This document shows, one piece after another, positions 8,934 to 17,508 of a stretch of 64,000 nt of DNA (the first letter of the stretch is position 1; each line of letters opens with the position of its first letter). The notes under the pieces were generated by a model. The model saw only the letters and a list, made by a program, of their open reading frames with translations. It was not told the origin of the DNA and did not search any database. Where the stretch lies: assembly GCF_013409645.1 (NCBI RefSeq), contig NZ_JACCBG010000001.1, positions 1,426,001 to 1,490,000 of the forward strand, read 5' to 3'. Source of the DNA: Nocardioides panaciterrulae (GTDB lineage: Bacteria > Actinomycetota > Actinomycetes > Propionibacteriales > Nocardioidaceae). Position numbers and translations under genes: made by a program.

Positions 8934-9743
8934 ATGGCAGGTTGGGTCGTCTTGGTCGTGCTCGTCGCGGTGGTGATCGCCGCGGTGGTCTCCAGCCGGC
9001 GGGGCAAGGAGCGCGCGCTGGCGCAGCGGCAGGCCGAGCTCGAGCCGGTGCGCAAGTTGGCCTTCGAGGACATCACCGCGCTCGGGGAGGAGCTTCAGTC
9101 GCTGGACCTCGACCTCGCCGGGCGGCCCCTCGACGCCGGCGCGAACTCGGACTACCAGCGCGCCCTCGACGCCTACGAGTCGGCGAAGACCGCGGCCCAG
9201 CACCTCACCCAGCCCGACGACATCCGGCACGTCACCGAGATCCTCGAGGACGGCCGCTATGCCATGGCCTGCGTGCGGGCCCGGGTGGACGGTGAGCCCC
9301 TGCCCACCCGACGCCCGCCGTGCTTCTTCGACCCGCGCCACGGCCTCTCGGTCGCCGAGGTGTCGTGGGCGCCTGCGGGCGGCGCGCCGCGCGACGTGCC
9401 GGCGTGCGCCCTGGACGCCGAGCGGGTGCGCGCCGGCGCCGAGCCCGACGTGCGCCAGGTGATGGTCGGCGCCCAGCGGGTGCCGTACTGGCAGGGGGGT
9501 CGTGCCTACCAGCCCTACGCCGCCGGCTACTTCGGCCGGACCGGCGTGATGGACATGATGTTCATGGGCATGATGTTCGGCGGCCTGGGGGGTCTGGGCG
9601 GCTTCGACGCGATGGGCGACGGCCTGGGCGCGCTCGGGGACGGGATCGGCGACGGCCTGGGCGACATCGGGGACGGGATCGGCGACATCGGGGACGGCAT
9701 CGGCGACGCGTTCGGCGACATCGGGGACATGTTCGACTTCTGA
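8934..9743 (+). CDS. Single-pass membrane protein with Gly/Asp/Ile repeat tail, unknown function
   Basis: 269 residues, not recognised. Residues 3-20 (WVVLVVLVAVVIAAVV) form an N-terminal membrane anchor, followed by SSRRGKERALA as a positive stop. The middle is soluble with an alpha-helical stretch (ELQSLDLDLAGRPLDAG; TEILEDGRYAMACVRA) and a CFFDPRHG segment. Residues ~205-223 are Met/Gly-rich and hydrophobic. From ~224 to the end the chain is a run of GDGIGD and GDIGD units ending in MFDF, which is acidic. The ATG is six bases after TATCCT, consistent with a leaderless transcript. Proteins with a DUF-like soluble part and such tails occur in related actinobacteria, but I know of no assigned role. 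Confidence 0.75.
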   Translation: MAGWVVLVVLVAVVIAAVVSSRRGKERALAQRQAELEPVRKLAFEDITALGEELQSLDLDLAGRPLDAGANSDYQRALDAYESAKTAAQHLTQPDDIRHVTEILEDGRYAMACVRARVDGEPLPTRRPPCFFDPRHGLSVAEVSWAPAGGAPRDVPACALDAERVRAGAEPDVRQVMVGAQRVPYWQGGRAYQPYAAGYFGRTGVMDMMFMGMMFGGLGGLGGFDAMGDGLGALGDGIGDGLGDIGDGIGDIGDGIGDAFGDIGDMFDF

Positions 9744-9753
9744 CCCGGTGCCC

Positions 9754-9849
9754 CGCCGAGTCGGCGCAGGTTGACGCCGGCATCCCTCGCGGGCGTCAAC
9801 GAGCGCTGACTCGGCGTGGTGCGGGGTGTCAACGAGCGCCGACTCGGCG
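9754..9849. repeat. Intergenic repeat cluster 1 (three copies)
   Basis: Three copies of a ~24-bp sequence with core GTCAACGAGCGCCGACTCGG: an inverted variant at 9754-9778 and direct copies at 9793-9816 and 9826-9849. The same family recurs at 21288-21379. Cluster 1 fills the space between the membrane-protein gene and the alpha/beta hydrolase and ends just before the latter's -10 box. Confidence 0.85.
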
Positions 9850-9878
9850 CGCTGGGGACGGCTCGGTAGCCTGCTCGC

Positions 9879-10700
9879 GTGAGCCAGAAGATCCGCGCCA
9901 ACTCCGTGCTGCCGGCCCGTCGCGAACCGGTCACCCTCCAGACCGCGGACGGGCTGGAGCTGGTCGCCGAGCTGGCCGTCCCGCAGGACCGCGAGCCGGT
10001 GGCCACGCTGATCTGTCTGCACCCGCTGCCGACCCACGGCGGGATGATGGACAGCCACGTCTACCGCAAGGCGGCGTTCCGGCTGCCGGCGCTGGCCGGG
10101 GTCGCGGTGCTGCGGTTCAACACGCGTGGCACCTGGAGCGAGCAGGGCACCAGCGAGGGGTCCTTCGACAACGCCGTGGGGGAGCAGTACGACGTCGCCG
10201 CGGCGATCGAGTACGCCGAGTTCCACGACCTGCCGAACGTGTGGCTGGTCGGCTGGTCCTTCGGCACCGACCTGGCGCTGATGCACGGCCACGACCCGCT
10301 GGTCCAGGGGGCGATCCTGCTCAGCCCCCCGCTCCGGTTCAGCGACCCCGAGCACCTCACCCAGTGGGCCGACTCCGGCAAGCCGGTCAGCGCGTTCGTG
10401 CCGGAGCACGACGACTACCTGCGCCCGGCCGAGGCGGCCGAGCGCTTCCGGGCGATCCCGCAGGCCGAGGTGGTGCCGTTCGAGGGCAGCAAGCACCTGT
10501 GGGTGGGCGACGCCGAGCGGGTGCTCGACGAGATCGTCCGCCGGGTCGCCCCGGACGTCGCCGTGCCGTTGCCGACGGAGTGGGACGGCCCGATGGAGAC
10601 CGCCGACACCAGCGCCTACAACGCCCACAACCTCGCGGCCTACCAGGACAAGCCCGTGCCCGGTCCGGCGCAGCGCAGCGCCGGGGGCGCTCAGGGCTGA
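9879..10700 (+). CDS. Alpha/beta hydrolase
   Basis: 273 residues with the alpha/beta hydrolase fold: oxyanion region LHPLPTHGGMMDS, nucleophile elbow GWSFG (GxSxG), and the late His in FEGSKHLWVGD. This order resembles COG2945-type serine hydrolases. Substrate unknown. The GTG at 9879 follows a TAGCCT -10-like box by six bases, so probably leaderless. Its last ten bases overlap the end of the convergent CGNR gene. Confidence 0.85.
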   Translation: MSQKIRANSVLPARREPVTLQTADGLELVAELAVPQDREPVATLICLHPLPTHGGMMDSHVYRKAAFRLPALAGVAVLRFNTRGTWSEQGTSEGSFDNAVGEQYDVAAAIEYAEFHDLPNVWLVGWSFGTDLALMHGHDPLVQGAILLSPPLRFSDPEHLTQWADSGKPVSAFVPEHDDYLRPAEAAERFRAIPQAEVVPFEGSKHLWVGDAERVLDEIVRRVAPDVAVPLPTEWDGPMETADTSAYNAHNLAAYQDKPVPGPAQRSAGGAQG

Positions 10701-11236
10701 GGCGTCCCCGTCCGGCGCGCGCGGTAGGCCGCGACCGCGTTCCGGTTCCCGCAGGCGGTGCTGCAGAACCGCCTCGACCGGTTGCGGGACAGGTCGAGCA
10801 CCAGGCCGTCGCAGTCCGGGTCGGCGCACACGCCCAGCCGGGACGTCTCGTCGGCGCGGACCACGTCGATCATCGCCATCGCGGTCTCGACCGCGATCCG
10901 GGTCGCCAGCGGCGCCTCGGGGTCCGTGGCGTGCAGGTGCCAGTCCTGCTGGTCGTGGCGGACGAGGCGCGGGACCGCGCATGCGGCGGCCAGCAGCCGG
11001 TTCACGAGCGGTACGGCGTCGTCGCGGCCGCTGGTCAGCAGCGTGCGCAGCGGGGCACGCAGCGCCCGCACCTCCTCCAGCTCGGCCCGGTCGCCGGTGT
11101 GGCGGCCGGTGTAGGCGTGCTCGCGGTAGAACTCGTCGAGCGCCTCGACCGTGGTCAGGGTGTCCGGCGCCACCGCGCTGTTGACCAGTGCGACCGCGGC
11201 CAGCAGTGAGGACTCGGTGTCATGAGCGAACGGCAC
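10691..11236 (-). CDS. CGNR zinc-finger (ABATE-domain) regulator
   Basis: 181 residues. The N-terminal ~120 residues match the stress-linked ABATE domain (LLAAVALVNSAV, EVRALRAPLRTLL). The C-terminus is a CGNR zinc finger: CADPDCDGLVLDLSRNRSRRFCSTACGNRNAVAAYRAR, with CX4C and CX3C cysteines and the CGNR signature. These are proposed DNA-binding regulators. It begins with GTG at 11236, six bases after a TAATCT box, and is divergent from the EamA transporter across only 39 bases, so it probably regulates both. Confidence 0.88.
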   Translation of the reverse strand: MPFAHDTESSLLAAVALVNSAVAPDTLTTVEALDEFYREHAYTGRHTGDRAELEEVRALRAPLRTLLTSGRDDAVPLVNRLLAAACAVPRLVRHDQQDWHLHATDPEAPLATRIAVETAMAMIDVVRADETSRLGVCADPDCDGLVLDLSRNRSRRFCSTACGNRNAVAAYRARRTGTPQP

Positions 11237-11275
11237 ATTGACAGATTACACGACTGCGGCCTAGTGTCATCAGCC
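11237..11275. promoter_or_regulatory. Overlapping divergent leaderless promoters
   Basis: On the plus strand TTGACA (11238-11243) and TAGTGT (11262-11267) are 18 bases apart, and the ATG follows eight bases later. On the minus strand TAATCT lies six bases before the GTG of the CGNR gene, with an ATGACA-like -35 sixteen bases away. TGACA (11239) and TGTCA (11265) form an inverted pair spanning both promoters. Confidence 0.65.
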
Positions 11276-12244
11276 ATGACCACGATGGCCGATGACGTCG
11301 GGAGGCTCGCCCCGGGGCCGGCCGGGTCCCGGCTCGCCTCGGGGCTGGGGTTCGCGGTCCTCTCCGCCGCGTCGTTCGGCCTGTCGGGGTCGCTGGCCAA
11401 GGGGCTGCTCGACGCCGGCTGGTCGGCGGGCGCCGCGGTCGCGATCCGGGTGCTGGTGGCCGCCGCGGTGCTCGCGGCGCCGGCGGCACTCTCGCTGCGT
11501 GGTCGCTGGGGGCTGCTGCGCCGCAACGCCGGCCTGGTCGCCGGCTACGGACTGGTGGCGGTGGCCGGCTGCCAGCTCGCCTACTTCAACGCGGTCGTGC
11601 ACATGCAGGTGGGCGTCGCGCTGCTCATCGAGTACACCGCCCCCGTGGCGGTCATCGGCTGGATGTGGCTGCGGCACGGCCACCGGCCCGGCGTCCTCAC
11701 GCTCGCCGGCGCGCTGGTCGCGGCGCTGGGCCTGGTGCTGGTGCTCGACCTGCTCTCCGGCGCCGACCTCAGCGTCGTCGGCGTGGCCTGGGCGCTGGGC
11801 GCGATGGTCGGCGCCGCGACGTACTTCGTGCTCTCGGCCAGCGAGTCCAACGGTCTGCCGCCGCTGGCGCTGGCCTGCTCGGGCCTGACGCTGGGGGCGG
11901 CCGCGCTGGTGCTCGCCGGCCTGGCCGGCGTGGTGCCGATGCACGTCTCCACCGCCGCCGTCGCCTACCAGGGCTCGTCGGTGCCGTTCTGGGTGCCGCT
12001 GCTCGGCCTCGGGGTGGTGACCGCGGCCGTCTCCTACGTCAGCGGCATCGCGGCCTCGCGCCGGCTCGGCTCCCGGCTGGCGTCGTTCGTGGCGCTGCTC
12101 GAGGTGCTCTTCGCGCTGGTCTTCGCCTGGCTGCTGCTGGGGGAGCTGCCCCGCGGCGTCCAGTTCGTCGGCGGCGCGTTCATCCTCGTCGGGGTGGTCG
12201 TGGTCAAGCTGGGGGAGCGGCGTACGGCGGCCGCGGCCGGCTGA
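11276..12244 (+). CDS. EamA-family transporter (DMT superfamily exporter)
   Basis: 322 residues, about ten hydrophobic helices in two EamA repeats (first from FAVLSAASFGLSGSLAKGLL, second from VGVAWALGAMVGAATYF). The repeat ends have the usual LEVLFALVFAWLLLGE motif. RhtA/YdcZ-like members export amino acids or metabolites; substrate unknown here. ATG 11276 is chosen because a good promoter ends eight bases upstream; an in-frame start at 11222 would overlap the divergent gene. Likely controlled by the CGNR protein. Confidence 0.85.
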   Translation: MTTMADDVGRLAPGPAGSRLASGLGFAVLSAASFGLSGSLAKGLLDAGWSAGAAVAIRVLVAAAVLAAPAALSLRGRWGLLRRNAGLVAGYGLVAVAGCQLAYFNAVVHMQVGVALLIEYTAPVAVIGWMWLRHGHRPGVLTLAGALVAALGLVLVLDLLSGADLSVVGVAWALGAMVGAATYFVLSASESNGLPPLALACSGLTLGAAALVLAGLAGVVPMHVSTAAVAYQGSSVPFWVPLLGLGVVTAAVSYVSGIAASRRLGSRLASFVALLEVLFALVFAWLLLGELPRGVQFVGGAFILVGVVVVKLGERRTAAAAG

Positions 12245-12307
12245 GCCGGCCTGCTGCCGACCGATTGGGCCGACCGACTGGGCCGACCGGAGGGACGGGA
12301 CGGATCG

Positions 12308-13522
12308 CTAGCGGGCGTCCTGGCGCCGGACGAACACCTCGCGGGTCAGCAGCAGGATCGCGGCCGCGGTGGGGATCGCCAGCAGGGCGCCCACTACGCC
12401 GAGCAGGGCCGCACCGATCAGCGCGGCGATGACGGTCATCGCGCCCGGGATGTCGACCGAGCGCGACATCACGCGCGGGTAGATCACGTAGTTCTCGAGC
12501 TGCTGGTAGACGACGTAGAAGATGATGCAGACCAGGCCGATCGTCGGGTCCGTGGCGAAGCCGATGGCGGTGACGATCACCGCCCCGAGCGTGGCGCCGA
12601 TCATGGGGATCACGTCCAACAGCGCCACGACGAACGCCAGCGCCACGGCGTACTGACCCAGGCCCACCACGAACAGGAACACCAGCGAGCTGATCCCGGC
12701 GCACAGCGCGACCACGAAGGCGCCGGATACGTAGCCGCCGACGCCCCGGATGATCTCGTCGCCGAGCTTGCTGACCCGGCCGCGGCGCGAGGCGGGCGCG
12801 AGCCGGTAGAGCGCGTTCTTGGTCTTCTCCAGCGACGAGAGGAAGTAGAGGGTCAGCACCGTCACGACGAAGGTGTTCGCGAGCACGCCGAGCACGGCCA
12901 GCCCGATGCCGAGCACGCCGCCGAACAGGCTGCTGGCGAACTTGCCGTCGGCGAGGTAGGCCTTGACCTTGGAGATCACGTCGTACCGCTGGTCGAAGTT
13001 CTGGATCTGCCGGTTGCGCTGCAGCGAGTCCAGCCAGTCCGGCGCGTTGGCGGTGATCGCCGCCACCTGGTCGCTGATGACCGGGACGAACGCGACGAGG
13101 AACAGCGCCAGCGCCGCCACCACGACCACGATGACCGTCAGTACCGCCCACGAGCGCTTGAGTCCGCGGCGCTCGAAGAGCTCGACGGCGGGGTTGAGGC
13201 CCGCGGCGAGGAACAGGGCCACCAGGATCTGGATCAGCACCGAGCCGATCGAGATGATCAGGCCGCCCAGCCACCAGGCCAGGAACAGGCCGAGCCCGGC
13301 GAAGAAGCCGATGAGGAACGGCGACCGCTTCGACAACGGCGCCCCCGGCTCACCGAGGTCCTGGTCGGGGTCGGACCTCCACGTGTCGGCGCCCGGCGCC
13401 GGGTCGGCCCCGGCGGCGCCGCCGTCTGCGGCATTGACCACGCCGCCGGCCGCATCATCAGCGGGGCGCCGGGGCTCGGCCACGGCCGCTTCGTCGGCGG
13501 CCGCGGCCGAGTCCGGACTCAC
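12308..13522 (-). CDS. AI-2E family transporter (TqsA/YdiK-like permease)
   Basis: 404 residues. After an acidic, Ala/Pro-rich ~75-residue cytoplasmic N-terminus come about eight membrane helices with the AI-2E family layout: an early pair (FLIGFFAGLGLFLAWWLGG, LIQILVALFLAAGLNPAVE), a long soluble insert, and a C-terminal block with DVIPMIGATLGAVI and YQQLENYVIYPRVMSRSVD, the family signature. Relatives export autoinducer-2, ions or unknown metabolites. The GTG start shares its G with the TAG stop of the upstream coiled-coil gene, so the two are probably translationally coupled. Confidence 0.9.
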   Translation of the reverse strand: MSPDSAAAADEAAVAEPRRPADDAAGGVVNAADGGAAGADPAPGADTWRSDPDQDLGEPGAPLSKRSPFLIGFFAGLGLFLAWWLGGLIISIGSVLIQILVALFLAAGLNPAVELFERRGLKRSWAVLTVIVVVVAALALFLVAFVPVISDQVAAITANAPDWLDSLQRNRQIQNFDQRYDVISKVKAYLADGKFASSLFGGVLGIGLAVLGVLANTFVVTVLTLYFLSSLEKTKNALYRLAPASRRGRVSKLGDEIIRGVGGYVSGAFVVALCAGISSLVFLFVVGLGQYAVALAFVVALLDVIPMIGATLGAVIVTAIGFATDPTIGLVCIIFYVVYQQLENYVIYPRVMSRSVDIPGAMTVIAALIGAALLGVVGALLAIPTAAAILLLTREVFVRRQDAR

Positions 13523-14862
13523 TAGTTCTCCTCGTCCTCGCCGAAGCCGGAGAAGACGTCGCGCAGCGAGGCGAGCTGGGCGCTGATCGCGTCCCGGCGC
13601 CGGGTCATCCGGTCCAGCTCGGCGCGGGTGGCGGCGAGCTGGCGCTCGGCCTCGGCGTTGCCGGTGGACGTGATCGCCTCGGCCTGGGTGCGTGCGGAGG
13701 CGACGATCTGCTCGGCCTCGCGGCGCGCCCGGACCAACAGCGCCTCGGCCTCCTGCTGGGTGTGGTGGCGCAGCTCGTTGGCCTGGTTCGAGGCGTCGCG
13801 GGCCCGCTGCTCGGCCGCACCGGCCCGCTGCTCGGCCTCCTCGACCAGCCGCTTGGTCTCCCCGACCGCGTTGGTGTGGTGGTCGGTGGCCTCGCGGGCC
13901 AGCCGCTCCTTCTCCACCGCCAGCGCCCGGCGCGCCTCCTGCACCTCACGGTCGGCCGACGCGCGCGCCTGCTCGGCCTCGCGCCGCGCCGAGATCCGCA
14001 GCTCGTTGGTCTCCTGCTGGGCGGCCAGCCGGATCTGGTCGGCCTCGCGCTTGGCGGAGGCCAGCAGGTCCTCGGCCTCGGCGCGCGAGGTGGCGCGCTC
14101 CTGCTCGGCGTCGGCCATCAGCCGGCTGCGGTTCTCGTCGAGCTCCTTGAGCTGCACGATGCGCATGTCCTCGGCCTCGCTCGAGGCCTCGGCCCGGATC
14201 GCCCGGGCGTCCCGGGCGGCCTGGGTGCGGATGTCGGCGGCCTCGCGCTGCGCGGTCTCGCGGACCTCGGCGGCCTCCTCCTCGGCCAGTCGCAGCATCG
14301 CGCTCGCGCGACCACCCAGCCCGGCGTACGACGGGTTCTTGTTCTCCTCGAGCTCCTGCTTCAGCGACTCGATCTGCGGCTCGAGCTCCGCGATGCGCCG
14401 CTCGGCGGCCTCGAGGCGCCCGCCCAGCTCGCCGCGCTCGGTGGCGAGCTGGCGGACCCGGGCGTCGACCGCGTCGCGGTCGTAGCCGCCGCGGCGTACG
14501 ACGGGGAAGCCGACCGCGCCGCCGGCGGGGCCGGCCGGCAGACCCGCCGACACGACCGAGGCGGAGGACGGGGTCGACGAAGGGGCCGACGAGGGGGCGG
14601 CCGACGAGGGGGCGGACGGGGCGGTGGCCCGGGCCACGGGCGGGGCGGCGGGCGGCACCACCGGACCGGGCGTGGCCTTGGCGGCCGCGGGCGCGCCGGC
14701 CGGAGGCGGAGTGCCGCCGGACCGGTCATCGGCCCGCGGTGCCGACTTCTCCGGGGTCGTCTCGTCGGCCTTCCCGACCGCCGGCATGACCTGGGTGGCG
14801 TCGTCGTCGTGGGAGGCCTTCTCGGGCTCGTCGTCGAAGATGGACAGACCCTGGTCGCTCAT
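13522..14862 (-). CDS. DivIVA/Scy-like coiled-coil protein
   Basis: 446 residues. The first ~150 are disordered and rich in Pro/Ala/Asp with a DDDATQVMPAV motif that looks like a forkhead-binding phosphosite. GYDRDAVDARVRQLATERGELGGRLEAA then begins a continuous coiled coil to the C-terminus, with many AxxEAxxIRxxAxxEA heptad/undecad repeats and almost no Pro. This layout is like the DivIVA-domain and Scy/FilP cytoskeletal proteins of actinobacteria, which organise polar growth. A GAGAGGTG ribosome site precedes the ATG. It shares a base with the downstream permease start. Confidence 0.78.
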   Translation of the reverse strand: MSDQGLSIFDDEPEKASHDDDATQVMPAVGKADETTPEKSAPRADDRSGGTPPPAGAPAAAKATPGPVVPPAAPPVARATAPSAPSSAAPSSAPSSTPSSASVVSAGLPAGPAGGAVGFPVVRRGGYDRDAVDARVRQLATERGELGGRLEAAERRIAELEPQIESLKQELEENKNPSYAGLGGRASAMLRLAEEEAAEVRETAQREAADIRTQAARDARAIRAEASSEAEDMRIVQLKELDENRSRLMADAEQERATSRAEAEDLLASAKREADQIRLAAQQETNELRISARREAEQARASADREVQEARRALAVEKERLAREATDHHTNAVGETKRLVEEAEQRAGAAEQRARDASNQANELRHHTQQEAEALLVRARREAEQIVASARTQAEAITSTGNAEAERQLAATRAELDRMTRRRDAISAQLASLRDVFSGFGEDEEN

Positions 14863-14929
14863 GGGGGCACCTCTCCCGGGATGAAGCATCGTGGTTGGGG
14901 GCCAGTCTCCATGATCACCCCGGAACAAC

Positions 14930-14966
14930 CCACCCCGGCGCGCGGCTTTACCGCGAACCGGGGTGG
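14930..14966 (-). terminator. Terminator hairpin after ccr
   Basis: CCACCCCGG (14930-14938) pairs with CCGGGGTGG (14958-14966), enclosing a second stem CGCGG/CCGCG with loop CTTTA. It lies just after the ccr stop on the same strand. No strong T tract follows. Confidence 0.6.
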
Positions 14967-14987
14967 ATGGGGCAGGTGATCGGTCTC

Positions 14988-16328
14988 TCACACGCCGCGG
15001 AACCGGTTGATCTCCGTCAGGTGCTGCTCGCGCATCTCCGGATTCCGGACGCCGAGGCCCTCCTCGGGGGCCAGGCAGAGGACGCCGACCTTGCCCTGGT
15101 GGGCGTTGCGGTGGACGTCCAGGGCCGCCTGGCCCACCTCGTCGAGGCCGTAGGTCCTCGACAGGGTCGGGTGGATCCGGCCCTTCGCGATCAGGCGGTT
15201 GGCCTCCCACGACTCGCGGTAGTTGGCGAAGTGGCTGGAGATGATCCGCTTGAGGTTCATCCACAGGTACCGGTTGTCGTACTCGTGCATGTAGCCCGAC
15301 GTGGAGGCGCAGGTGGTGATCGTGCCCCCCTTGCGGGTGACGTAGACGCTGGCGCCGAAGGTCTCACGGCCGGGGTGCTCGAAGACGATGTCGATGTCCT
15401 CGCCGCCGGTGAGCTCGCGGATCCTGGCACCGAACCGCTTCCACTCGCGCGGGTTCTGCTGGGTGCCCTCGTCGTTCCAGAACCGGTAGCCCTCCTCGGA
15501 GCGGTTGATGATCAGCTCCGCGCCCATCGACCGGCAGATGTCGGCCTTGTCGTCGCTGGAGACCACGCAGACCGGCGTGGCGCCGCCGTTGAGGGCGTAC
15601 TGCGTGGCGAAGCCGCCGAGGCCGCCGGAGGCGCCCCAGATCAGCACGTTGTCGCCCTGCTTCATGTCACCGCCGTTCTTGGACACCAGCTGGCGGTAGG
15701 CGGTGCAGTTGACCAGGCCGGGGGAGGCCGCCTCCTCCCAGGTGAGGTGCGCGGGCTTGGGCATCAGCTGGTTGGCCTTGACCAGCGCGATGTGCGCGAG
15801 CCCGCCGAAGTTGGTCTCGAAGCCCCAGATCCGCTGCTCGGGGTCGAGCATCGTGTCGTTGTGGCCGTCGGGGTGCTCGAGCTCCACCGAGAGGCAGTGC
15901 GCGACCACCTCGGTGCCGGGCTGCCAGGAGTGCACGCCCGGCCCGGTCTTGAGCACCACGCCGGACAGGTCGGAGCCGACGACGTGGTAGGGCAGGTCGT
16001 GGCGCGCCGCCAGCGGGGAGAGCCGGCCGTAGCGCTCGAGGAACCCGAAGGTCGAGACCGGCTCGAAGATCGAGGTCCACACGGTGTTGTAGTTGATGGC
16101 GCTGGCCATCACCGCGACGTAGGCCTCGCCCGGCCCGAGCTCGGGCAGCGGCACGTCCTCGACGTGCAGGGACCGGCGGGGGTCCTTGTCCTTGGTCGGG
16201 ACCCCCTCGAACATGTCGACCTCGTCCTTGTGCACCGTCACGGCGCGGTAGGACTCGGGCAGGGGGAGGGCGGCGAAGTCCTCCGCCGGGGTGTCCCCGG
16301 CGAGGATCGCGTCGAGAATCTGCTGCAC
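14988..16328 (-). CDS. ccr: Crotonyl-CoA carboxylase/reductase
   Basis: 446 residues, the normal length. It reductively carboxylates crotonyl-CoA with NADPH and CO2 to ethylmalonyl-CoA, the key step of the ethylmalonyl-CoA pathway and a source of extender units. Residues I recall as forming the CO2 pocket in the Kitasatospora enzyme are present at matching positions: N81 (INYNTVW), F170-E171 (WGFETNF) and a His at 366 (SSHFANY). The cofactor motif WGASGGLGGF is at ~231. GTG start with an AGGAG site. The -10 and -35 boxes lie at 16369-16398 with a palindrome across the -10. Its thiolase, epimerase and mutase partners follow on either strand. Confidence 0.96.
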   Translation of the reverse strand: MQQILDAILAGDTPAEDFAALPLPESYRAVTVHKDEVDMFEGVPTKDKDPRRSLHVEDVPLPELGPGEAYVAVMASAINYNTVWTSIFEPVSTFGFLERYGRLSPLAARHDLPYHVVGSDLSGVVLKTGPGVHSWQPGTEVVAHCLSVELEHPDGHNDTMLDPEQRIWGFETNFGGLAHIALVKANQLMPKPAHLTWEEAASPGLVNCTAYRQLVSKNGGDMKQGDNVLIWGASGGLGGFATQYALNGGATPVCVVSSDDKADICRSMGAELIINRSEEGYRFWNDEGTQQNPREWKRFGARIRELTGGEDIDIVFEHPGRETFGASVYVTRKGGTITTCASTSGYMHEYDNRYLWMNLKRIISSHFANYRESWEANRLIAKGRIHPTLSRTYGLDEVGQAALDVHRNAHQGKVGVLCLAPEEGLGVRNPEMREQHLTEINRFRGV

Positions 16329-16368
16329 GGGGGGCTCCTGAGGGGGTCGGCCGGCCGGATGGCTCGGA

Positions 16369-16398
16369 AATCTACTCAGGAGTAGCCCGCGCTGTCAG
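16369..16398 (-). promoter_or_regulatory. ccr promoter with embedded dyad
   Basis: Reading the minus strand, CTGACA (16398-16393) and TAGATT (16374-16369) are 18 bases apart. CTACTC and GAGTAG arms (16372-16385, two-base centre) form a dyad in the spacer that runs into the -10. This position fits repression by a dimeric regulator. Confidence 0.6.
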
Positions 16399-16590
16399 GC
16401 ATGTGTGACCTATCTGGCTCGGTCCGGCCCGGTGGGACTCGGTGGCGCCTCGGGGGCGGGGCGCCACCTGCCCTTCCGGGCAGCCCGGCAGGGGCCTTTG
16501 GTCCCTGTGCCCTCCGAGCCGTCGACGCCTACGGTTCCCGGGTACGCCGTTCCGCTGGAGGGAGACGGCGATGGCTTCTCAGGGGGGACC

Positions 16591-16902
16591 ATGACAAGCA
16601 TCGAGATCCACCCGCGCCGCCGGGGGGCCGGCGCGGCGACGCGGCCCGGGCCGCTCACGCTGGGCGACCCGCCGCTGCGGGACCTGGCCTCGCAGCGGGT
16701 CGACAGCAGCCTGCACGACGCGTCGCGGCGGGTGTGCCGGGCGATGCTGCTGCTGGCGCCGCTGCGCGACTCGCACGACCCCGAGCTTCGCGCGGCGTAC
16801 GAGAACATCCACGACGTCATGGGCGACCTGGCCAGCATCCACCACTGGACGGCGCTCGCCACGATGCCGGCGCCGGGCGGAGTCGCCGGCCAGGTCGACT
16901 GA
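16591..16902 (+). CDS. Small hypothetical protein
   Basis: 103 residues, not recognised. The N-terminus is basic and Gly/Ala-rich; the C-terminal half is helical (ASRRVCRAMLLLAPLRD, ELRAAYENIHDVMGDLASIHH). No signal peptide or membrane segment. ATG 16591 is preceded by a GGGGGG stretch five bases away. It is divergent from ccr and convergent with the epimerase gene. Coding bias is normal, but the assignment rests on reading frame alone. Confidence 0.5.
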   Translation: MTSIEIHPRRRGAGAATRPGPLTLGDPPLRDLASQRVDSSLHDASRRVCRAMLLLAPLRDSHDPELRAAYENIHDVMGDLASIHHWTALATMPAPGGVAGQVD

Positions 16903-16938
16903 GCGACGGCCCGAGCCGCCGGGGTGGGGGTCGGGGGC

Positions 16939-17400
16939 TCAGTGCCCGGCGGCCGGCTCCACCAGCTCGACGAGCACCCCGCCGGCGTCCTTGGGGTGGA
17001 CGAAGTTGATCCGCGAGCCCGCGGTGCCGCGGCGCGGCTCGTCGTAGAGCAGCCGCAGGCCGCGCTCGCGCAGCACGGTGCACACCGCGTCGAGGTCGGC
17101 GACCCGGTAGGCCATCTGCTGGATGCCGGGGCCGGAGCGGTCGAGGAACTTCGCGATCGTCGACTCCGGCGTCAGCGGCGCCAGCAGCTGGATGCAGGAG
17201 CCCGAGTCCCCGACGGCCATCATCGCCTCGCGGACGCCCTGCTCCTCGTTGGTCTCCTCGTGCGCCAGCCGCATGCCGTAGGTGTCGCGGTAGAACGCGA
17301 TCGCCGCGTCGAGGTCGGCCACCGCGATGCCGACGTGGTCGATGGCGGTGAACAGGTGGGTGGGGACCTGCGTGCTCGTGTCGGACGTCATGGCCGACAT
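16939..17400 (-). CDS. mce: Methylmalonyl-CoA epimerase
   Basis: 153 residues of the VOC superfamily with epimerase hallmarks: IDHVGIAVADLDAAIAFY, EEQGVREAMMAVGDS, IQLLAPLTPES, GIQQMAYRVADLD, RINFVHPKDAGGVLVELVE. Metal ligands (His in DHVG, Gln in CIQLL, His in QMAYR-equivalent region and terminal Glu) are mostly visible. It interconverts R and S methylmalonyl-CoA (and ethylmalonyl-CoA), feeding the B12-dependent mutases. Start could be the ATG at 17400 or 17391. Divergent from the thiolase gene and near meaB and icmA, which fits the pathway. Confidence 0.92.
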   Translation of the reverse strand: MSAMTSDTSTQVPTHLFTAIDHVGIAVADLDAAIAFYRDTYGMRLAHEETNEEQGVREAMMAVGDSGSCIQLLAPLTPESTIAKFLDRSGPGIQQMAYRVADLDAVCTVLRERGLRLLYDEPRRGTAGSRINFVHPKDAGGVLVELVEPAAGH

Positions 17401-17508
17401 CGTCGTACGACGGGGCCCGGGAGGCGAGGACGTGTGACCTTCTCCTCAGGGTTCCCAGGCCCCCACCCACTCCCGGCGGGTCGGTCCGCGTGGGTAAGGT
17501 CGCCATGA

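Noticed and set aside
12259-12284. Two 13-bp tandem copies of GACCGAYTGGGCC between the EamA and AI-2E genes
   Set aside because: Too short and too few copies to be distinguished from chance in high-GC spacer.
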